64,000 nt of DNA from Chryseobacterium gilvum (GCF_025628965.1 NZ_JAOTEN010000001.1:868001-932000), one strand, 5' to 3'. Shown: positions 44,723 to 53,611, numbered from the stretch's first letter. Notes: generated from the letters alone by a model not told the origin. Numbers and translations: made by a program.

Positions 44723-45283
44723 TTACTTAAGAAAACCATTTATTTTTTCCTTCAACATTTCTGCGCTTACAGAACCTTCAGATTCTTCTGTTTTATTACC
44801 TTTTCTAAAGTAGGTGAAAGGAATTCCGTTTCCTTTCCAGATTTTAAACTGGGTAAAAAATGAAGCATCAAGTTTAGCATCATCCAGTAAAACAATATGG
44901 TTTCCTAAACCGCTCTGGCTTGCAAATTTTGGAACTTCGTCGTTCCATTCCGGCTTATTGAAAATATTGACGAATGTAAATTTTACCGGTTTCCCTTTTA
45001 ATTCTTCCATTTCATTTTTAAAATGAGGAATTTCCATCATGCACGGTCCACACCAGGTTGCAAAAAAATTGGTAACATACAACGTGTCATTATTTTTTGC
45101 CAGATTTTCCGTAAGGGCAGACTGAGTAATCTCTTTTAAGCTGATTTTATCAGTTTGTGATGGTTTTTTATCAGAAATTTGTACTGAATCTGAAGAACTG
45201 TTTTTCTGATCGGTTTGTTGATTTTCTTTCTTGCAGCTGAAAAGTATAGAAACGAAAAGGGCTGATAAAATTATCTTTGTCAT
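44723..45283 (-). CDS. TlpA/thioredoxin-like lipoprotein
   Basis: A 186-residue protein with leader ending ILFSC (Cys17), so a lipoprotein facing the periplasm. The thioredoxin fold starts near residue 66 and has FFATWCGPCMMEIPHFKNEM, the redox CxxC. GNGIPFTYFRKGN carries the cis-Pro. Such proteins reduce disulfides, for example in cytochrome c maturation. It is divergent from the PaaE-like gene and shares a 31-bp gap with it. It may be cotranscribed with FecCD/FecE genes downstream. Confidence 0.9.
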   Translation of the reverse strand: MTKIILSALFVSILFSCKKENQQTDQKNSSSDSVQISDKKPSQTDKISLKEITQSALTENLAKNNDTLYVTNFFATWCGPCMMEIPHFKNEMEELKGKPVKFTFVNIFNKPEWNDEVPKFASQSGLGNHIVLLDDAKLDASFFTQFKIWKGNGIPFTYFRKGNKTEESEGSVSAEMLKEKINGFLK

Positions 45284-45297
45284 AATTATTTTTTATC

Positions 45298-45305
45298 TAT
45301 TTTTG
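45298..45305 (+). promoter_or_regulatory. -7 promoter box of the PaaE-like gene
   Basis: TATTTTTG, exact match, nine bases before the ATG at 45315. Confidence 0.5.
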
Positions 45306-45314
45306 ACTTGAAGT

Positions 45315-46436
45315 ATGGAACAACAAATCTATAAAGGAAAACTAACACAGTTTCACCGGTTAAAAATAACTAAAAAGCAAGACCTGACCAAAAATACTTT
45401 TTCTCTGGAGTTTGAAATTCCGGAACATCTTAAAGGTCATTTTAAATTTGAAGCAGGGCAGTATGTGAGTTTAAAATTTGAAGCGTTCGGTAACGAAATA
45501 ATCAATGATTATTCGATGACTTCTGCGCCATATGAAGAAAAAATAGTTTTGGGGATTAAGATTAAAACTCCGGATGGAGCCACCTCACAACTGTATAAAA
45601 ACTATCAGGAAGGAGATGTTTTATCGGTAAGCGAGCCGGCCGGAAGATTTACCTTGGCTTCAAAGCCCAGTGAATTCCGCACAATTGTGGGTTTTGCTGC
45701 GGGAATAGGAATTACACCCATTATCAGTCATTTCAAAAATATTTTATATCATGAGCCGAGAACGAGACTGTTTTTATTTTTCGGAAACAGGGATTCTCAG
45801 GAACTCGTATACAGAGATGTACTTGATCAACTTGCTAAAAAATACAGCAACAGGCTTCAGATTTTTTATTTTTATTCACAGGAAAAGATTAATCACCAGC
45901 TTTTTTACGGGAGACTGGATGCTAAAAAATTAAATTTAATTATCAATCAGATCCTTCATCTGGATGATACCGATGAAGAATCAACCATTTGGGACGCCGT
46001 AGACGAGGTTTTGATCTGCGGAAAAGGAGAAATGATCAGGGATTTGGCAAACGCATGTTATCACCATGGCATCAGAAAAAAGAATATCCATTTTGAACTT
46101 TTTGAAGAATTCAATGATGATATTTATCCGGTAGAAAAAGAATTTCCGTTATTGGAAAATGTTCATGTTGATTTTAAAATGCTGGGAAAACAGTATAATA
46201 CCCAACTTCCAGATAACAGAGAAAAGATTCTCCAGCAGTTATTAATCCAGAATTTTTCCGTTCCGTATTCATGTAAATCTGGTATTTGCGGGAGCTGCGA
46301 ATGCGTTTTGGAGGAAGGAGAGGTAGAATTGCTGGAAAATGAATATCTTACTGAAAAGGAGGAAGCACAGGGTAGAATTTTAGCATGCATGTCAATCGCT
46401 AAAAGTAAAAAAATAAAACTTAACTTTGATTTTTAA
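45315..46436 (+). CDS. Ferredoxin-NADP reductase-type flavoprotein with C-terminal 2Fe-2S domain (PaaE-like)
   Basis: A 373-residue electron-transfer protein. FAD domain: INDYSMTSAP. NAD(P) domain: GFAAGIGITPIISHFKNIL, FFGNRDSQELVYRD and LICGKGEM. The C-terminal plant-type ferredoxin has CKSGICGSCECVLEEG and, later, ILACM, giving four Cys ligands. The order FAD, NAD, 2Fe-2S is that of PaaE and of reductases of two-component oxygenases. No oxygenase is nearby, so the partner is unknown. The next gene starts one codon after the stop. Confidence 0.93.
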   Translation: MEQQIYKGKLTQFHRLKITKKQDLTKNTFSLEFEIPEHLKGHFKFEAGQYVSLKFEAFGNEIINDYSMTSAPYEEKIVLGIKIKTPDGATSQLYKNYQEGDVLSVSEPAGRFTLASKPSEFRTIVGFAAGIGITPIISHFKNILYHEPRTRLFLFFGNRDSQELVYRDVLDQLAKKYSNRLQIFYFYSQEKINHQLFYGRLDAKKLNLIINQILHLDDTDEESTIWDAVDEVLICGKGEMIRDLANACYHHGIRKKNIHFELFEEFNDDIYPVEKEFPLLENVHVDFKMLGKQYNTQLPDNREKILQQLLIQNFSVPYSCKSGICGSCECVLEEGEVELLENEYLTEKEEAQGRILACMSIAKSKKIKLNFDF

Positions 46437-47054
46437 TTGAAAATAATAAGAAATATAGGCAGGCTTTTTTTTGCGTCAATAGAAATTGGCGTTCTACTGA
46501 TATGCCTTTCTAATATTTGGGTTTTCAGCCTTACGAATGGAAGAACGTACACAAAAATTTCAAAAATACCACCGCGCGAGGTTGCTCTTGTTTTAGGAAC
46601 TTCACCCAGAATGCAGTCCGGGGTTTCCAACCCTTATTTTACCAAAAGAATGGACGCAACCGCGTTGCTGTATCATCATGGCAAAATCAAAAAAATAATT
46701 GTGAGCGGCGAAAAGAGCAAAGGCTACAATGAGCCCGCTGCCATGAAAAATTATCTGGTTTATCAGGAAGGTGTCCCGGAAGATATTATCATAGAAGATC
46801 CGAAAGGATTTAATACCTATACAAGTATTCTGCGCTGCAAGGATGTTTATAAGAAAAAGAATGTGATTATCGTTTCACAGGGTTTCCATAACTTGCGTGC
46901 TTTATTTTTTGCCCGAAATAATACAATGAATGCACTGGGTTTTGATGCGCAGGATGTTTCAAAACCAGAAAGCTACTACAGAAACCAATCCAGAGAAATA
47001 CTGGCGAGAGTTGTTGCCGTACTTTACTTTATGCTGGGAATTTCTCCTGATTAA
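46437..47054 (+). CDS. SanA/YdcF-like DUF218 membrane protein
   Basis: A 205-residue protein with one N-terminal membrane helix and a DUF218 domain (VALVLGTSPRMQSG, IIVSGEKSKGYNEPAAMKNYLV, DPKGFNTYTSILRCKDVY, IIVSQGFHNLRALFFAR). SanA-type proteins affect envelope permeability, for example to vancomycin. The start is TTG at 46437, immediately after the stop of the reductase gene; no ATG exists before the hydrophobic helix, so translation is probably coupled. Confidence 0.88.
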   Translation: MKIIRNIGRLFFASIEIGVLLICLSNIWVFSLTNGRTYTKISKIPPREVALVLGTSPRMQSGVSNPYFTKRMDATALLYHHGKIKKIIVSGEKSKGYNEPAAMKNYLVYQEGVPEDIIIEDPKGFNTYTSILRCKDVYKKKNVIIVSQGFHNLRALFFARNNTMNALGFDAQDVSKPESYYRNQSREILARVVAVLYFMLGISPD

Positions 47055-49651
47055 AAAGGATACCCGAAAGCAATGTTCAACGTAGGTTTAAGCGGTTTGA
47101 TGTGATTAAATCTCCATCGGTCTCCTTCCGGTTTATTGGGATCATAAATTTTATAGGCAAAGTCTAATCTTAACGTGATGTAAGCGACATTCACTCTTAA
47201 TCCAAAACCGCTACCGATACCGACCTGTCGCAGAAACTGGCTGAATTTAAACTGATCATTAAACCCATTGTCTTTCAGGCTCCAGATATTTCCGATATCA
47301 GTAAAAATCGCTCCTTCATACATTTCACTGAAGGGAAGTCTGTACTCAATATTGGTCGTAAGTTTTACATTTCCCATTACATACGTTCTCACCCGTTCGT
47401 CGATCTGAGAATCTGCAGGTCCTAAACCTCCGAAAGCGATCCATGCACGGATATCATTGGAACCTCCGTTAAAATAAGATCTTGCAAAAGGCATAGTGGA
47501 AGAATTTCCGTACGGAATCCCCAATCCTATAAACTGACGGAGCGCTAAAGTCTGGTTTCCGTTAAATTTAAAATATTTTCTGACATCAAAATCAAACTTG
47601 ACAAACTGCGCATACGGAATCCCAAAAATTGTTCGCTGCGGATTGGTAAGAACGCCTATATTTTCATCTCTTTTTTGGTTAAATGCACTTAATATATTCC
47701 CTGCAACTTCTATTTTTCCGTTAAAGTAGAAAGGATTTTCGTAGTCTTTTTTACCAATTTCGTTATATACAAAATTATAGATCATGGAAGAGATGATAAC
47801 ATCCTGAGTCTGCCGGTCTTTATTGATCAATGATTGCGTAAAACTGTTCAGATTGTTTAATTCTTCGGGAGTTAGCGTGTTTCTGTAATTCTGATCATTG
47901 ATGATAATGGCGGAAACCTGATCATTTGAAAGCTGTCCGGTAAGGTTTAATTGCTGCACTGCAGGATTAAAATCAAAATAATCTGAGAATACCTGATCTC
48001 TGATGATCCCGTCGTTGATAAAATAATCGTAATAACTTTCCTTGTTTTTTGTTAAACTGAGCTGGGTATTAAAAAGGGTAAGTCTGTGCGAAACCTGGTC
48101 ATTCACATTTGCAAAATAATTAAGACCCGTATTGAAATTGACTCTTCCCAAACCGATATTATTCTGTATAGAAGCTCCCAAAACAATCGATGAAGTAGGA
48201 GTGTACCTTTTTGGAATGAGCTTATAATAATTAAATGGCAACAGCAGTCGCGGAAAGCTTAATGAAGCCTGTGCAGATATTTCATACGCCAGAATTCTTT
48301 TATCTAAATTTTTAGGGTTTCTGATAGACCCGAAAGTTCCAGATAAACTGGTCGATAAGTTTTCTGCACCGTGAAAAATATTTCTGGTCGTAAGATCAAT
48401 CGAGGGAGATACTCCTAAGTTCAGCAACTGAGAATAATTAATATCAGTACCTACTTTTACTTCATACTTCGGAAGTGGCTTCAGGATATATAAAACATCT
48501 ACAATACTGTCGTTTGGTGCAATTCCTCCGCCTTGCCGTAAAGAATCTTTGGCTTTGAGAATGCTGAAATTGTTCATCGCCAGAATATTTCTTTTGGTAA
48601 GGTCTAATTTTTTCTGATCATACACTGATTTATTGTCTTCAATAATAGCTCTCCAAAGCGCATTTGATTTATACTGTTTTTCATGGACTTTGTGAAAACG
48701 TATTCTCCTGAGACTGTCTGTTTTGGTTTTTTTAGGAAAATCTGATGCCTGGTCAACAATGGCAACATCAATATTTCCGATGGTGGCCACTTTGTAAGGG
48801 CTGTCTACAGAATCTTTATGAATCTCCAGCGTTACGGGAACCTGTTTCCGGTCTTTCAATGAATCTGCAACAAAATATACTTCATCATTGGCATTGTTGA
48901 ACCGGTAATACCCGTTTTCACGCATTAATTCGTTAATTCTTGCAACTTCTTTTTCCAAAGCAGTCTGATCAAGTATTTGCTTGGAACGAACAAATGTTTC
49001 GTGGATTTTTTGTTGATATAATCCTTTTATCCCCGGATCCGGAATATTATAGTAGTAATCTTTTATAAAAGTGGGCGTATTGTGAGTAATAAAATAGGTC
49101 ACAGCCGCTTTTTTGGCAGTGGAATCAAGGTCATGATTAAATTTTACCTCTCCGTCCCAGAAACCACGGTACGTCAGTCTTTTTTTAATGGACAATGCTC
49201 CTTTTTCAGTTCGTGTCTGATCCAGGATTACCGGCGGAGTTCCCCAACTGTGAAACAACCTGTCCATAAAAAGGCTTTTTCCGACGCTGCTTTTCATATC
49301 ATATTTAATAAAAAGCGAATCTCTGAGCTTCTGATTTCTCATTTCACTCGGGTAGGTCATATATTCATTAAGAACAGTGTCATATTTAGGATCTGCAGCA
49401 TTATAAAACCAGAGACTTAAAGGCATGAAAAGAAGCTGCTTTTTATTGGGCTTCTGTTGGGCATATGTTTTCAGCTCTTCATCAAAAAATTGTTTTTTAT
49501 CTTCAAACTTAAAATTGTTTTTGGTAAGAAGATATTCTCCGTCAGGAACTTTTTTTGTGGTACTGCACGCATAAAGGAAACCGACACATGTTGCAAATGA
49601 TAGAATTTTATAATATTTTTGAGGAGAATTCTTAAAATGCTTACAGCTCAT
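47051..49651 (-). CDS. tamL: BamA/TamA-family lipoprotein TamL
   Basis: An 866-residue outer-membrane assembly protein. The leader ends with a lipobox (LYAC, Cys29) followed by STTKKVPDGEYLLTKN, the hallmark start of TamL. POTRA-like repeats cover about 60-430; a 16-strand barrel of the Omp85 type takes the rest, with ARSYFNGGSNDIRAW and the end IAFGYPF. TamL acts with TamB in outer-membrane biogenesis in Bacteroidetes. The ATG at 49651 lies inside the divergent trmH-like gene, so the two coding regions overlap head to head by 15 bp. Confidence 0.92.
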   Translation of the reverse strand: MSCKHFKNSPQKYYKILSFATCVGFLYACSTTKKVPDGEYLLTKNNFKFEDKKQFFDEELKTYAQQKPNKKQLLFMPLSLWFYNAADPKYDTVLNEYMTYPSEMRNQKLRDSLFIKYDMKSSVGKSLFMDRLFHSWGTPPVILDQTRTEKGALSIKKRLTYRGFWDGEVKFNHDLDSTAKKAAVTYFITHNTPTFIKDYYYNIPDPGIKGLYQQKIHETFVRSKQILDQTALEKEVARINELMRENGYYRFNNANDEVYFVADSLKDRKQVPVTLEIHKDSVDSPYKVATIGNIDVAIVDQASDFPKKTKTDSLRRIRFHKVHEKQYKSNALWRAIIEDNKSVYDQKKLDLTKRNILAMNNFSILKAKDSLRQGGGIAPNDSIVDVLYILKPLPKYEVKVGTDINYSQLLNLGVSPSIDLTTRNIFHGAENLSTSLSGTFGSIRNPKNLDKRILAYEISAQASLSFPRLLLPFNYYKLIPKRYTPTSSIVLGASIQNNIGLGRVNFNTGLNYFANVNDQVSHRLTLFNTQLSLTKNKESYYDYFINDGIIRDQVFSDYFDFNPAVQQLNLTGQLSNDQVSAIIINDQNYRNTLTPEELNNLNSFTQSLINKDRQTQDVIISSMIYNFVYNEIGKKDYENPFYFNGKIEVAGNILSAFNQKRDENIGVLTNPQRTIFGIPYAQFVKFDFDVRKYFKFNGNQTLALRQFIGLGIPYGNSSTMPFARSYFNGGSNDIRAWIAFGGLGPADSQIDERVRTYVMGNVKLTTNIEYRLPFSEMYEGAIFTDIGNIWSLKDNGFNDQFKFSQFLRQVGIGSGFGLRVNVAYITLRLDFAYKIYDPNKPEGDRWRFNHIKPLKPTLNIAFGYPF
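49591..49621 (+). promoter_or_regulatory. Promoter of the TrmH-like gene (inside tamL)
   Basis: TTG 49591-49593 and TATTTTTG 49614-49621, spacing 20. It lies within the signal-peptide codons of tamL, 15 bases before the ATG at 49637. Confidence 0.55.
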
Positions 49652-50362
49652 ACAATAAAAATTTTACAGTCTTTAGATAAAAAGAAGTTCAGGCAAAAAT
49701 ACAATTTGTTTTTGGTTGAAGGGAATAAAATACTCCGTGAACTTCCCAATTCTAACTATAAAATTAAAGAAATATTTTCTACAGATCCTGAAAAAATACA
49801 TTTTCCGGATGTTCCAGTAACTCTGATCTCTGAAAATGAATTAAAAAGAATCAGTTTTTTACAACATCCGAAAGATTCTTTAGCAGTATGTCATCTCCCG
49901 GAAGCGAAAAATTTACAAGATAAAAACCTGCAATTGGTTTTAGACGGAATCCAGGATCCGGGTAATTTGGGAACGATGATCCGATTGGCAGACTGGTTCG
50001 GAATTGAGCAGATCATTTGCAGCGAAGATACCGTAGATGCTTATAATCCGAAAGTAATTCAGGCAAGTATGGGCTCTTTTTTAAGAGTAAATATCATATA
50101 CACCGATTTGTGCCGATATCTCTCTGAAACCGAAAACACCAATGTGGGAACGGATATGGAAGGAGAAAATATTTATAGTTTTAAAAAACCAGGAAAGATG
50201 AATCTCATCTTAGGAAATGAAGGAAACGGAATTCGCCCGGAAACCGAAAATTTACTTCATCAAAAAATAAGTATCCCCAGATTTGGAAAATCACAATCTA
50301 CAGAGAGCCTGAATGTTTCAATGGCAGCGGGAATTATTTTAGGGCAGCTGTTTTCAAAATAA
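49637..50362 (+). CDS. TrmH/SpoU-family RNA 2'-O-methyltransferase
   Basis: A 241-residue SPOUT methyltransferase with an N-terminal substrate-binding part (NLFLVEGNKILREL) and a knot domain: LVLDGIQDPGNLGTMIRLADWFGI, VIQASMGSFLRVNI, LILGNEGNGI and ISIPRFGKSQSTESLNVSMAAGIIL. It methylates a ribose in tRNA or rRNA. I start it at the ATG at 49637; an earlier TTG in the promoter box is unlikely. Confidence 0.93.
   Translation: MLTAHTIKILQSLDKKKFRQKYNLFLVEGNKILRELPNSNYKIKEIFSTDPEKIHFPDVPVTLISENELKRISFLQHPKDSLAVCHLPEAKNLQDKNLQLVLDGIQDPGNLGTMIRLADWFGIEQIICSEDTVDAYNPKVIQASMGSFLRVNIIYTDLCRYLSETENTNVGTDMEGENIYSFKKPGKMNLILGNEGNGIRPETENLLHQKISIPRFGKSQSTESLNVSMAAGIILGQLFSK
49694..49701 (-). promoter_or_regulatory. 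Possible -7 box of tamL inside the TrmH-like gene
   Basis: TATTTTTG on the minus strand, 42 bases before the tamL ATG. It lies in coding sequence, so chance occurrence is possible. Confidence 0.3.
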
Positions 50363-50367
50363 AATAT

Positions 50368-50417
50368 AAAATCAGCAACTGAATAAGCGATAATGTCAAC
50401 TTCAGCTGCTGATTTTA
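50368..50417. terminator. Bidirectional terminator between TrmH-like and membrane-protein genes
   Basis: AAAATCAGCAACTGAA (50368-50383) pairs with TTCAGCTGCTGATTTT (50401-50416), one mismatch, loop 17 nt. It lies between two convergent genes. Confidence 0.65.
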
Positions 50418-50423
50418 GGCAAT

Positions 50424-50921
50424 TTATATCAATTGTTCCATACTGGAAACGCTTTTTGTTTTTTGATAATTTTCAAGTTTTTTACGCACAAACTTTAATG
50501 CATAAGGGGCAAGATAGATTAATGCTGCACCTATTAATTTCTTTTTCCAGCTTGAGCTGGTCAGATTTTTTTTGGCATAATTGGCAATTAAAGCAGTAAC
50601 AGCCAGTTTTATCATATTGTCTAAAGCGCCGCCTGATAAAGCTGAACTGGCTAATCCCATTGCAGCATTTTTACTGATAAACATATCTTTAACTTCAGAA
50701 GTAAGCTGTTTTGCAATCACATCTTTTCTAAGAACGGTAGTTTCTTCGCCGTCTTCATCTACTTTTTCCTGAAGATATTGATCAGAAAGGCCATTGGTAA
50801 ATGCACTAAGGCTTTCTTTTGTATTTTTAAAGGTCAGAAGAGATTCCAATTCTTTAATTTCGCTTTTTAAAAGATTTTTCTTTCTTTTCAGCTCTGCAAG
50901 ACTGTCGTATTTTCTACCCAT
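50424..50921 (-). CDS. Hypothetical membrane-associated protein in YtxH/holin-like operon
   Basis: A 165-residue protein. The N-terminal third is a charged helix (LAELKRKKNLLKSEIKELESLL), the centre is polar, and the C-terminus has two hydrophobic segments (about 95-115 and 130-145). No family was recognised with confidence. The gene starts 3 bases after the stop of the holin-like gene, so they are cotranscribed. A structural or stress-related envelope role is only a guess. Confidence 0.65.
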   Translation of the reverse strand: MGRKYDSLAELKRKKNLLKSEIKELESLLTFKNTKESLSAFTNGLSDQYLQEKVDEDGEETTVLRKDVIAKQLTSEVKDMFISKNAAMGLASSALSGGALDNMIKLAVTALIANYAKKNLTSSSWKKKLIGAALIYLAPYALKFVRKKLENYQKTKSVSSMEQLI

Positions 50922-50924
50922 GGC

Positions 50925-51233
50925 TTAGTGATTTAAAAATTCTATTACTTTATCTGCAATCATATTTATAATACGTTTTTTGAAAACCATAATGATAATC
51001 ATAATGAGCAAATAAAATCCGGCAACGATCAGGAAACCATATGAAGTCTCTCCTAAAGCCTTGCCGATATAGAATGCTACTCCAAAATTAAATAAAATAA
51101 TAAAAAAAGCAAAAGCAACAAGCGATACGATAAGATAAGTAACAACACCAGCTGAAATAGAAGCTTTCTCTGTTGCTTCGATCTTAAGCAGGTCTATCCT
51201 TTTGGATGCGTATTCTTTTATAGTTTCTATCAT
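50925..51233 (-). CDS. Small two-helix membrane protein (holin-X/DUF1469-like)
   Basis: A 102-residue protein: amphipathic N-terminus (YASKRIDLLKIEATEKAS), then two membrane helices (about 28-55 and 62-85) and a short basic C-terminus. Automated naming would be phage holin family, because it resembles the actinobacterial holin-X domain. There are no phage genes here; it belongs with the YtxH-type gene upstream. Confidence 0.78.
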   Translation of the reverse strand: MIETIKEYASKRIDLLKIEATEKASISAGVVTYLIVSLVAFAFFIILFNFGVAFYIGKALGETSYGFLIVAGFYLLIMIIIMVFKKRIINMIADKVIEFLNH

Positions 51234-51250
51234 CGTTTTTTTTTAAAGTT

Positions 51251-51284
51251 ACAAAAAAAGGAACTTTAATGGTCAAAGTTCCTT
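51251..51284 (-). terminator. Terminator after the YtxH-domain gene
   Basis: Stem AAGGAACTTT / AAAGTTCCTT (51258-51267, 51275-51284), loop 7; on the minus strand TTTTTG follows. It sits between the YtxH gene and the holin-like gene and may allow partial read-through. Confidence 0.7.
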
Positions 51285-51306
51285 CTATATATAATAAAAT
51301 AAAATA

Positions 51307-51678
51307 TTATTTTAAGTCATTCAGGTCTGATCCTTTTAGATCGTTCAAGCCTGATTCTACATCTTTTACAATGTCATTGGTTTTTGATACAATCTGATCT
51401 TTGTATTTATCATAACCATCTTTTACGGTATGTACTACAGAGCTCGCAGTTTCTTTGAAAGTTGAAGATATGTTTCCGTACTGATCTTTTACTTTTTCAG
51501 ACACTTCACCATATTTGTTTTTCGCCTCTTCTTTCAGATCGTTGGCTTTTGTCTTAATTTTTTTTCTTGTTTCTTTTCCTTCTTCAGGAGCATAAAGCAT
51601 TCCTAAAATAACCCCTGCTGCAGCACCTGCTAAAAGACCTGCCAAAATACCCGCTGTATTGTTTTCTTTTCTAGACAT
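51307..51678 (-). CDS. YtxH domain protein
   Basis: A 123-residue protein. One glycine/alanine-rich membrane helix (GILAGLLAGAAAGVILGML, about 10-30) is followed by YAPEEGKETRKKI, the YtxH mark, and a long heptad-like amphipathic helix with KYGEVSEKVKDQYGNISST repeats. Such proteins are general-stress or envelope-associated with no known reaction. It is the first of three small membrane genes on the minus strand. Confidence 0.87.
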   Translation of the reverse strand: MSRKENNTAGILAGLLAGAAAGVILGMLYAPEEGKETRKKIKTKANDLKEEAKNKYGEVSEKVKDQYGNISSTFKETASSVVHTVKDGYDKYKDQIVSKTNDIVKDVESGLNDLKGSDLNDLK

Positions 51679-51769
51679 TTTCGTTTTTTTTAATAGTTAG
51701 TATTACTAGATTTATAAGATAGATATTACAATTAATATACCAAACGAAGACATCAAAACTTAAAAAATG

Positions 51770-52444
51770 TTAAAAGTTTTTAACATAAGATAGAATCATT
51801 TCTATCGTTTCTTTCTTTGTAAGATCAGTGTTATTAATCACCGTAGCATCATCAGCTTTACGAAGCGGAGCAATTTCTCTTTCGCTGTCAATACGGTCTC
51901 TTGCAATAAGATTATCTTTTACTTGCTGTAAATCTGCTTCAATTCCAAGGCTTATAAGTTCATGATACCTTCTTTTTGATCTTTCATCAATACTTGCTGT
52001 AAGAAAAAATTTAAAATCTGCATTAGGCAAAACGACTGTTCCTATATCTCTTCCATCCATAATGATTCCGCCTTTTTCAGCCAGATTTCGCTGTGATTCC
52101 AAAAGAAAATCTCTCACTTCCTTTTGTTTGGCTATAAGACTTACATTTTCCGAAACTTCGTTGGTGCGTATTTCTTTCGAGATGTTGATATGATTAAGAT
52201 AAAGAACCAATTCGCTTTCAACATTTTTAAATTCAAGTTCGATCATAGAAAATGATGAAAAAAGCAGTTGCAAATCGATATTATCATGATCGTCTAAACA
52301 GTTTTGTAAGGCAAACCATGTGATGCCGCGATATAGAGCGCCGGTATCCAAATGAACGATTCCTAATTTTTGTGCGATAATTTTTGATATGGAACTTTTT
52401 CCGGTAGAAGAATATCCGTCTATAGCAATCACTGGTTTTTTCAT
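51770..52444 (-). CDS. cmk: Cytidylate kinase
   Basis: A 224-residue NMP kinase. The P-loop is GYSSTGKSS near the N-terminus, HLDTGALYRGITWFAL binds the nucleotide, and GIIMDGRDIGTVVLPNADFKFFLTAS and RDRIDSEREIAPL belong to the CMP site and lid. It phosphorylates CMP and dCMP. I use the ATG at 52444; an upstream in-frame ATG adds 11 residues with no similarity. A GAAATTTG near-promoter box ends four bases before this ATG. porQ lies upstream, as is usual in Bacteroidetes. Confidence 0.94.
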   Translation of the reverse strand: MKKPVIAIDGYSSTGKSSISKIIAQKLGIVHLDTGALYRGITWFALQNCLDDHDNIDLQLLFSSFSMIELEFKNVESELVLYLNHINISKEIRTNEVSENVSLIAKQKEVRDFLLESQRNLAEKGGIIMDGRDIGTVVLPNADFKFFLTASIDERSKRRYHELISLGIEADLQQVKDNLIARDRIDSEREIAPLRKADDATVINNTDLTKKETIEMILSYVKNF

Positions 52445-52513
52445 AACGCAAATTTCTTTAAATTTTCTGAAAACCAAAAATCAAAATCATTCGTTTCAGT
52501 TGATTTACAAATA

Positions 52514-53506
52514 TCACTCACCTCTGTGACTGCTGAGATCTACAGAAATACCTATTTGATTTACATTTGAAGAGTTATGATACCTTACATGAGCATAATC
52601 TATACGGAATTTGGAAATTTTCAGGCCAAAACCTGCAGAAATCCCTGAGAAATTTCTTTGATCGGTTACAGCCAGCTCACTTCCTCTTTTTGCATTATAG
52701 CCTAATCTTATATTAAAGCTTTTTTCCGGGAAAAGTTCTGCACCGATAGAAAAATGGTCTGCAATTTTTCTTCCAATATTCACTTCCTGACCATCCAGGT
52801 TATATTCTGAAGAAATATCGAGTTTCTGCAAATCATGCGCAGTAATCGTAACAGCAAGAGGAAAAGAGTTTAAAATTTTAGTATAACCCAGGTCTATTCT
52901 GAAAGGAAGGTTTTCTCTTACGCCGTTAAATGATTTGAACTGATAGCCAAAATTTCTGAAAACGAGAGAAGCGACTTCTTTATTTTTCTTATTATGATAC
53001 GTGATTCCGGCATTTCCCGATAACGCGGAAGAAGTATAGGTGTCAATTTTTGATGTGATAAAGTTGATTCCTCCACCAATGGTCCAGTCTTCTTCAAACT
53101 GAAAAGCATAACCGCCTCCGACGGCAACGTCTGAAGCAGAAAATTCTCCCATTTCAAAACCACTTTCATCTGTTCTCGGAATATTTCCATAGTTCATATA
53201 TCGTGCATTCACAGTCACCATATGTCCGTTATCCAGATCTTTGGCAAAAGCAATGGTTCCATACTTGGAGTCTGCCAAATAAGCAGTGGCGTTTACAGAC
53301 AGCTGCTTGTCGGAATCCTTGTTCAGCAAAGCAGGATTGGCAATTGCAAATGACACGTCATAATCTCGTATGGTAATCGCATCTCCTCCTAAAGCAGCCT
53401 GTCTTGCGGAAACCGGGATATTCAGAAATGGGTAAACATTTGTTCCGGTTTGTGCAAACGAAACAATTCCCGATAGAAATAATGAAAAAATTAGAACTTT
53501 CTTCAA
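52514..53506 (-). CDS. porQ: Type IX secretion system protein PorQ
   Basis: A 330-residue exported outer-membrane protein with signal peptide (to SFAQ-TG). The mature part starts with NVYPFLNIPVSARQAALGG, the PorQ/PorV-like opening, followed by beta-strand repeats and the end KFRIDYAHVRYHNSS. PorQ belongs to the attachment complex of type IX secretion, which acts with the sortase PorU. The start is a TTG at 53506; no ATG is available, and a well-formed promoter lies just upstream. The neighbour cmk supports the assignment. Confidence 0.9.
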   Translation of the reverse strand: MKKVLIFSLFLSGIVSFAQTGTNVYPFLNIPVSARQAALGGDAITIRDYDVSFAIANPALLNKDSDKQLSVNATAYLADSKYGTIAFAKDLDNGHMVTVNARYMNYGNIPRTDESGFEMGEFSASDVAVGGGYAFQFEEDWTIGGGINFITSKIDTYTSSALSGNAGITYHNKKNKEVASLVFRNFGYQFKSFNGVRENLPFRIDLGYTKILNSFPLAVTITAHDLQKLDISSEYNLDGQEVNIGRKIADHFSIGAELFPEKSFNIRLGYNAKRGSELAVTDQRNFSGISAGFGLKISKFRIDYAHVRYHNSSNVNQIGISVDLSSHRGE

Positions 53507-53524
53507 ATCAGTATTTAATTAATG

Positions 53525-53553
53525 CAAAAATAATCCTTTTTCGTACTTATCAA
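53525..53553 (-). promoter_or_regulatory. Promoter of porQ
   Basis: TTG (53553-53551) and TATTTTTG (53532-53525) on the minus strand, spacing 18: the best full match in the window. The -7 box is 18 bases before the TTG start at 53506. Confidence 0.65.
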
Positions 53554-53611
53554 AATATTTCCCGCATTATTTACAATTAAATATTTTTCTTTTTTCAATA
53601 TTTTTAATGAT

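Noticed and set aside
50925..51233. Phage holin as a sign of a prophage
   Set aside because: The two-helix protein only resembles the holin-X family; no phage structural, integrase or lysis genes are present.
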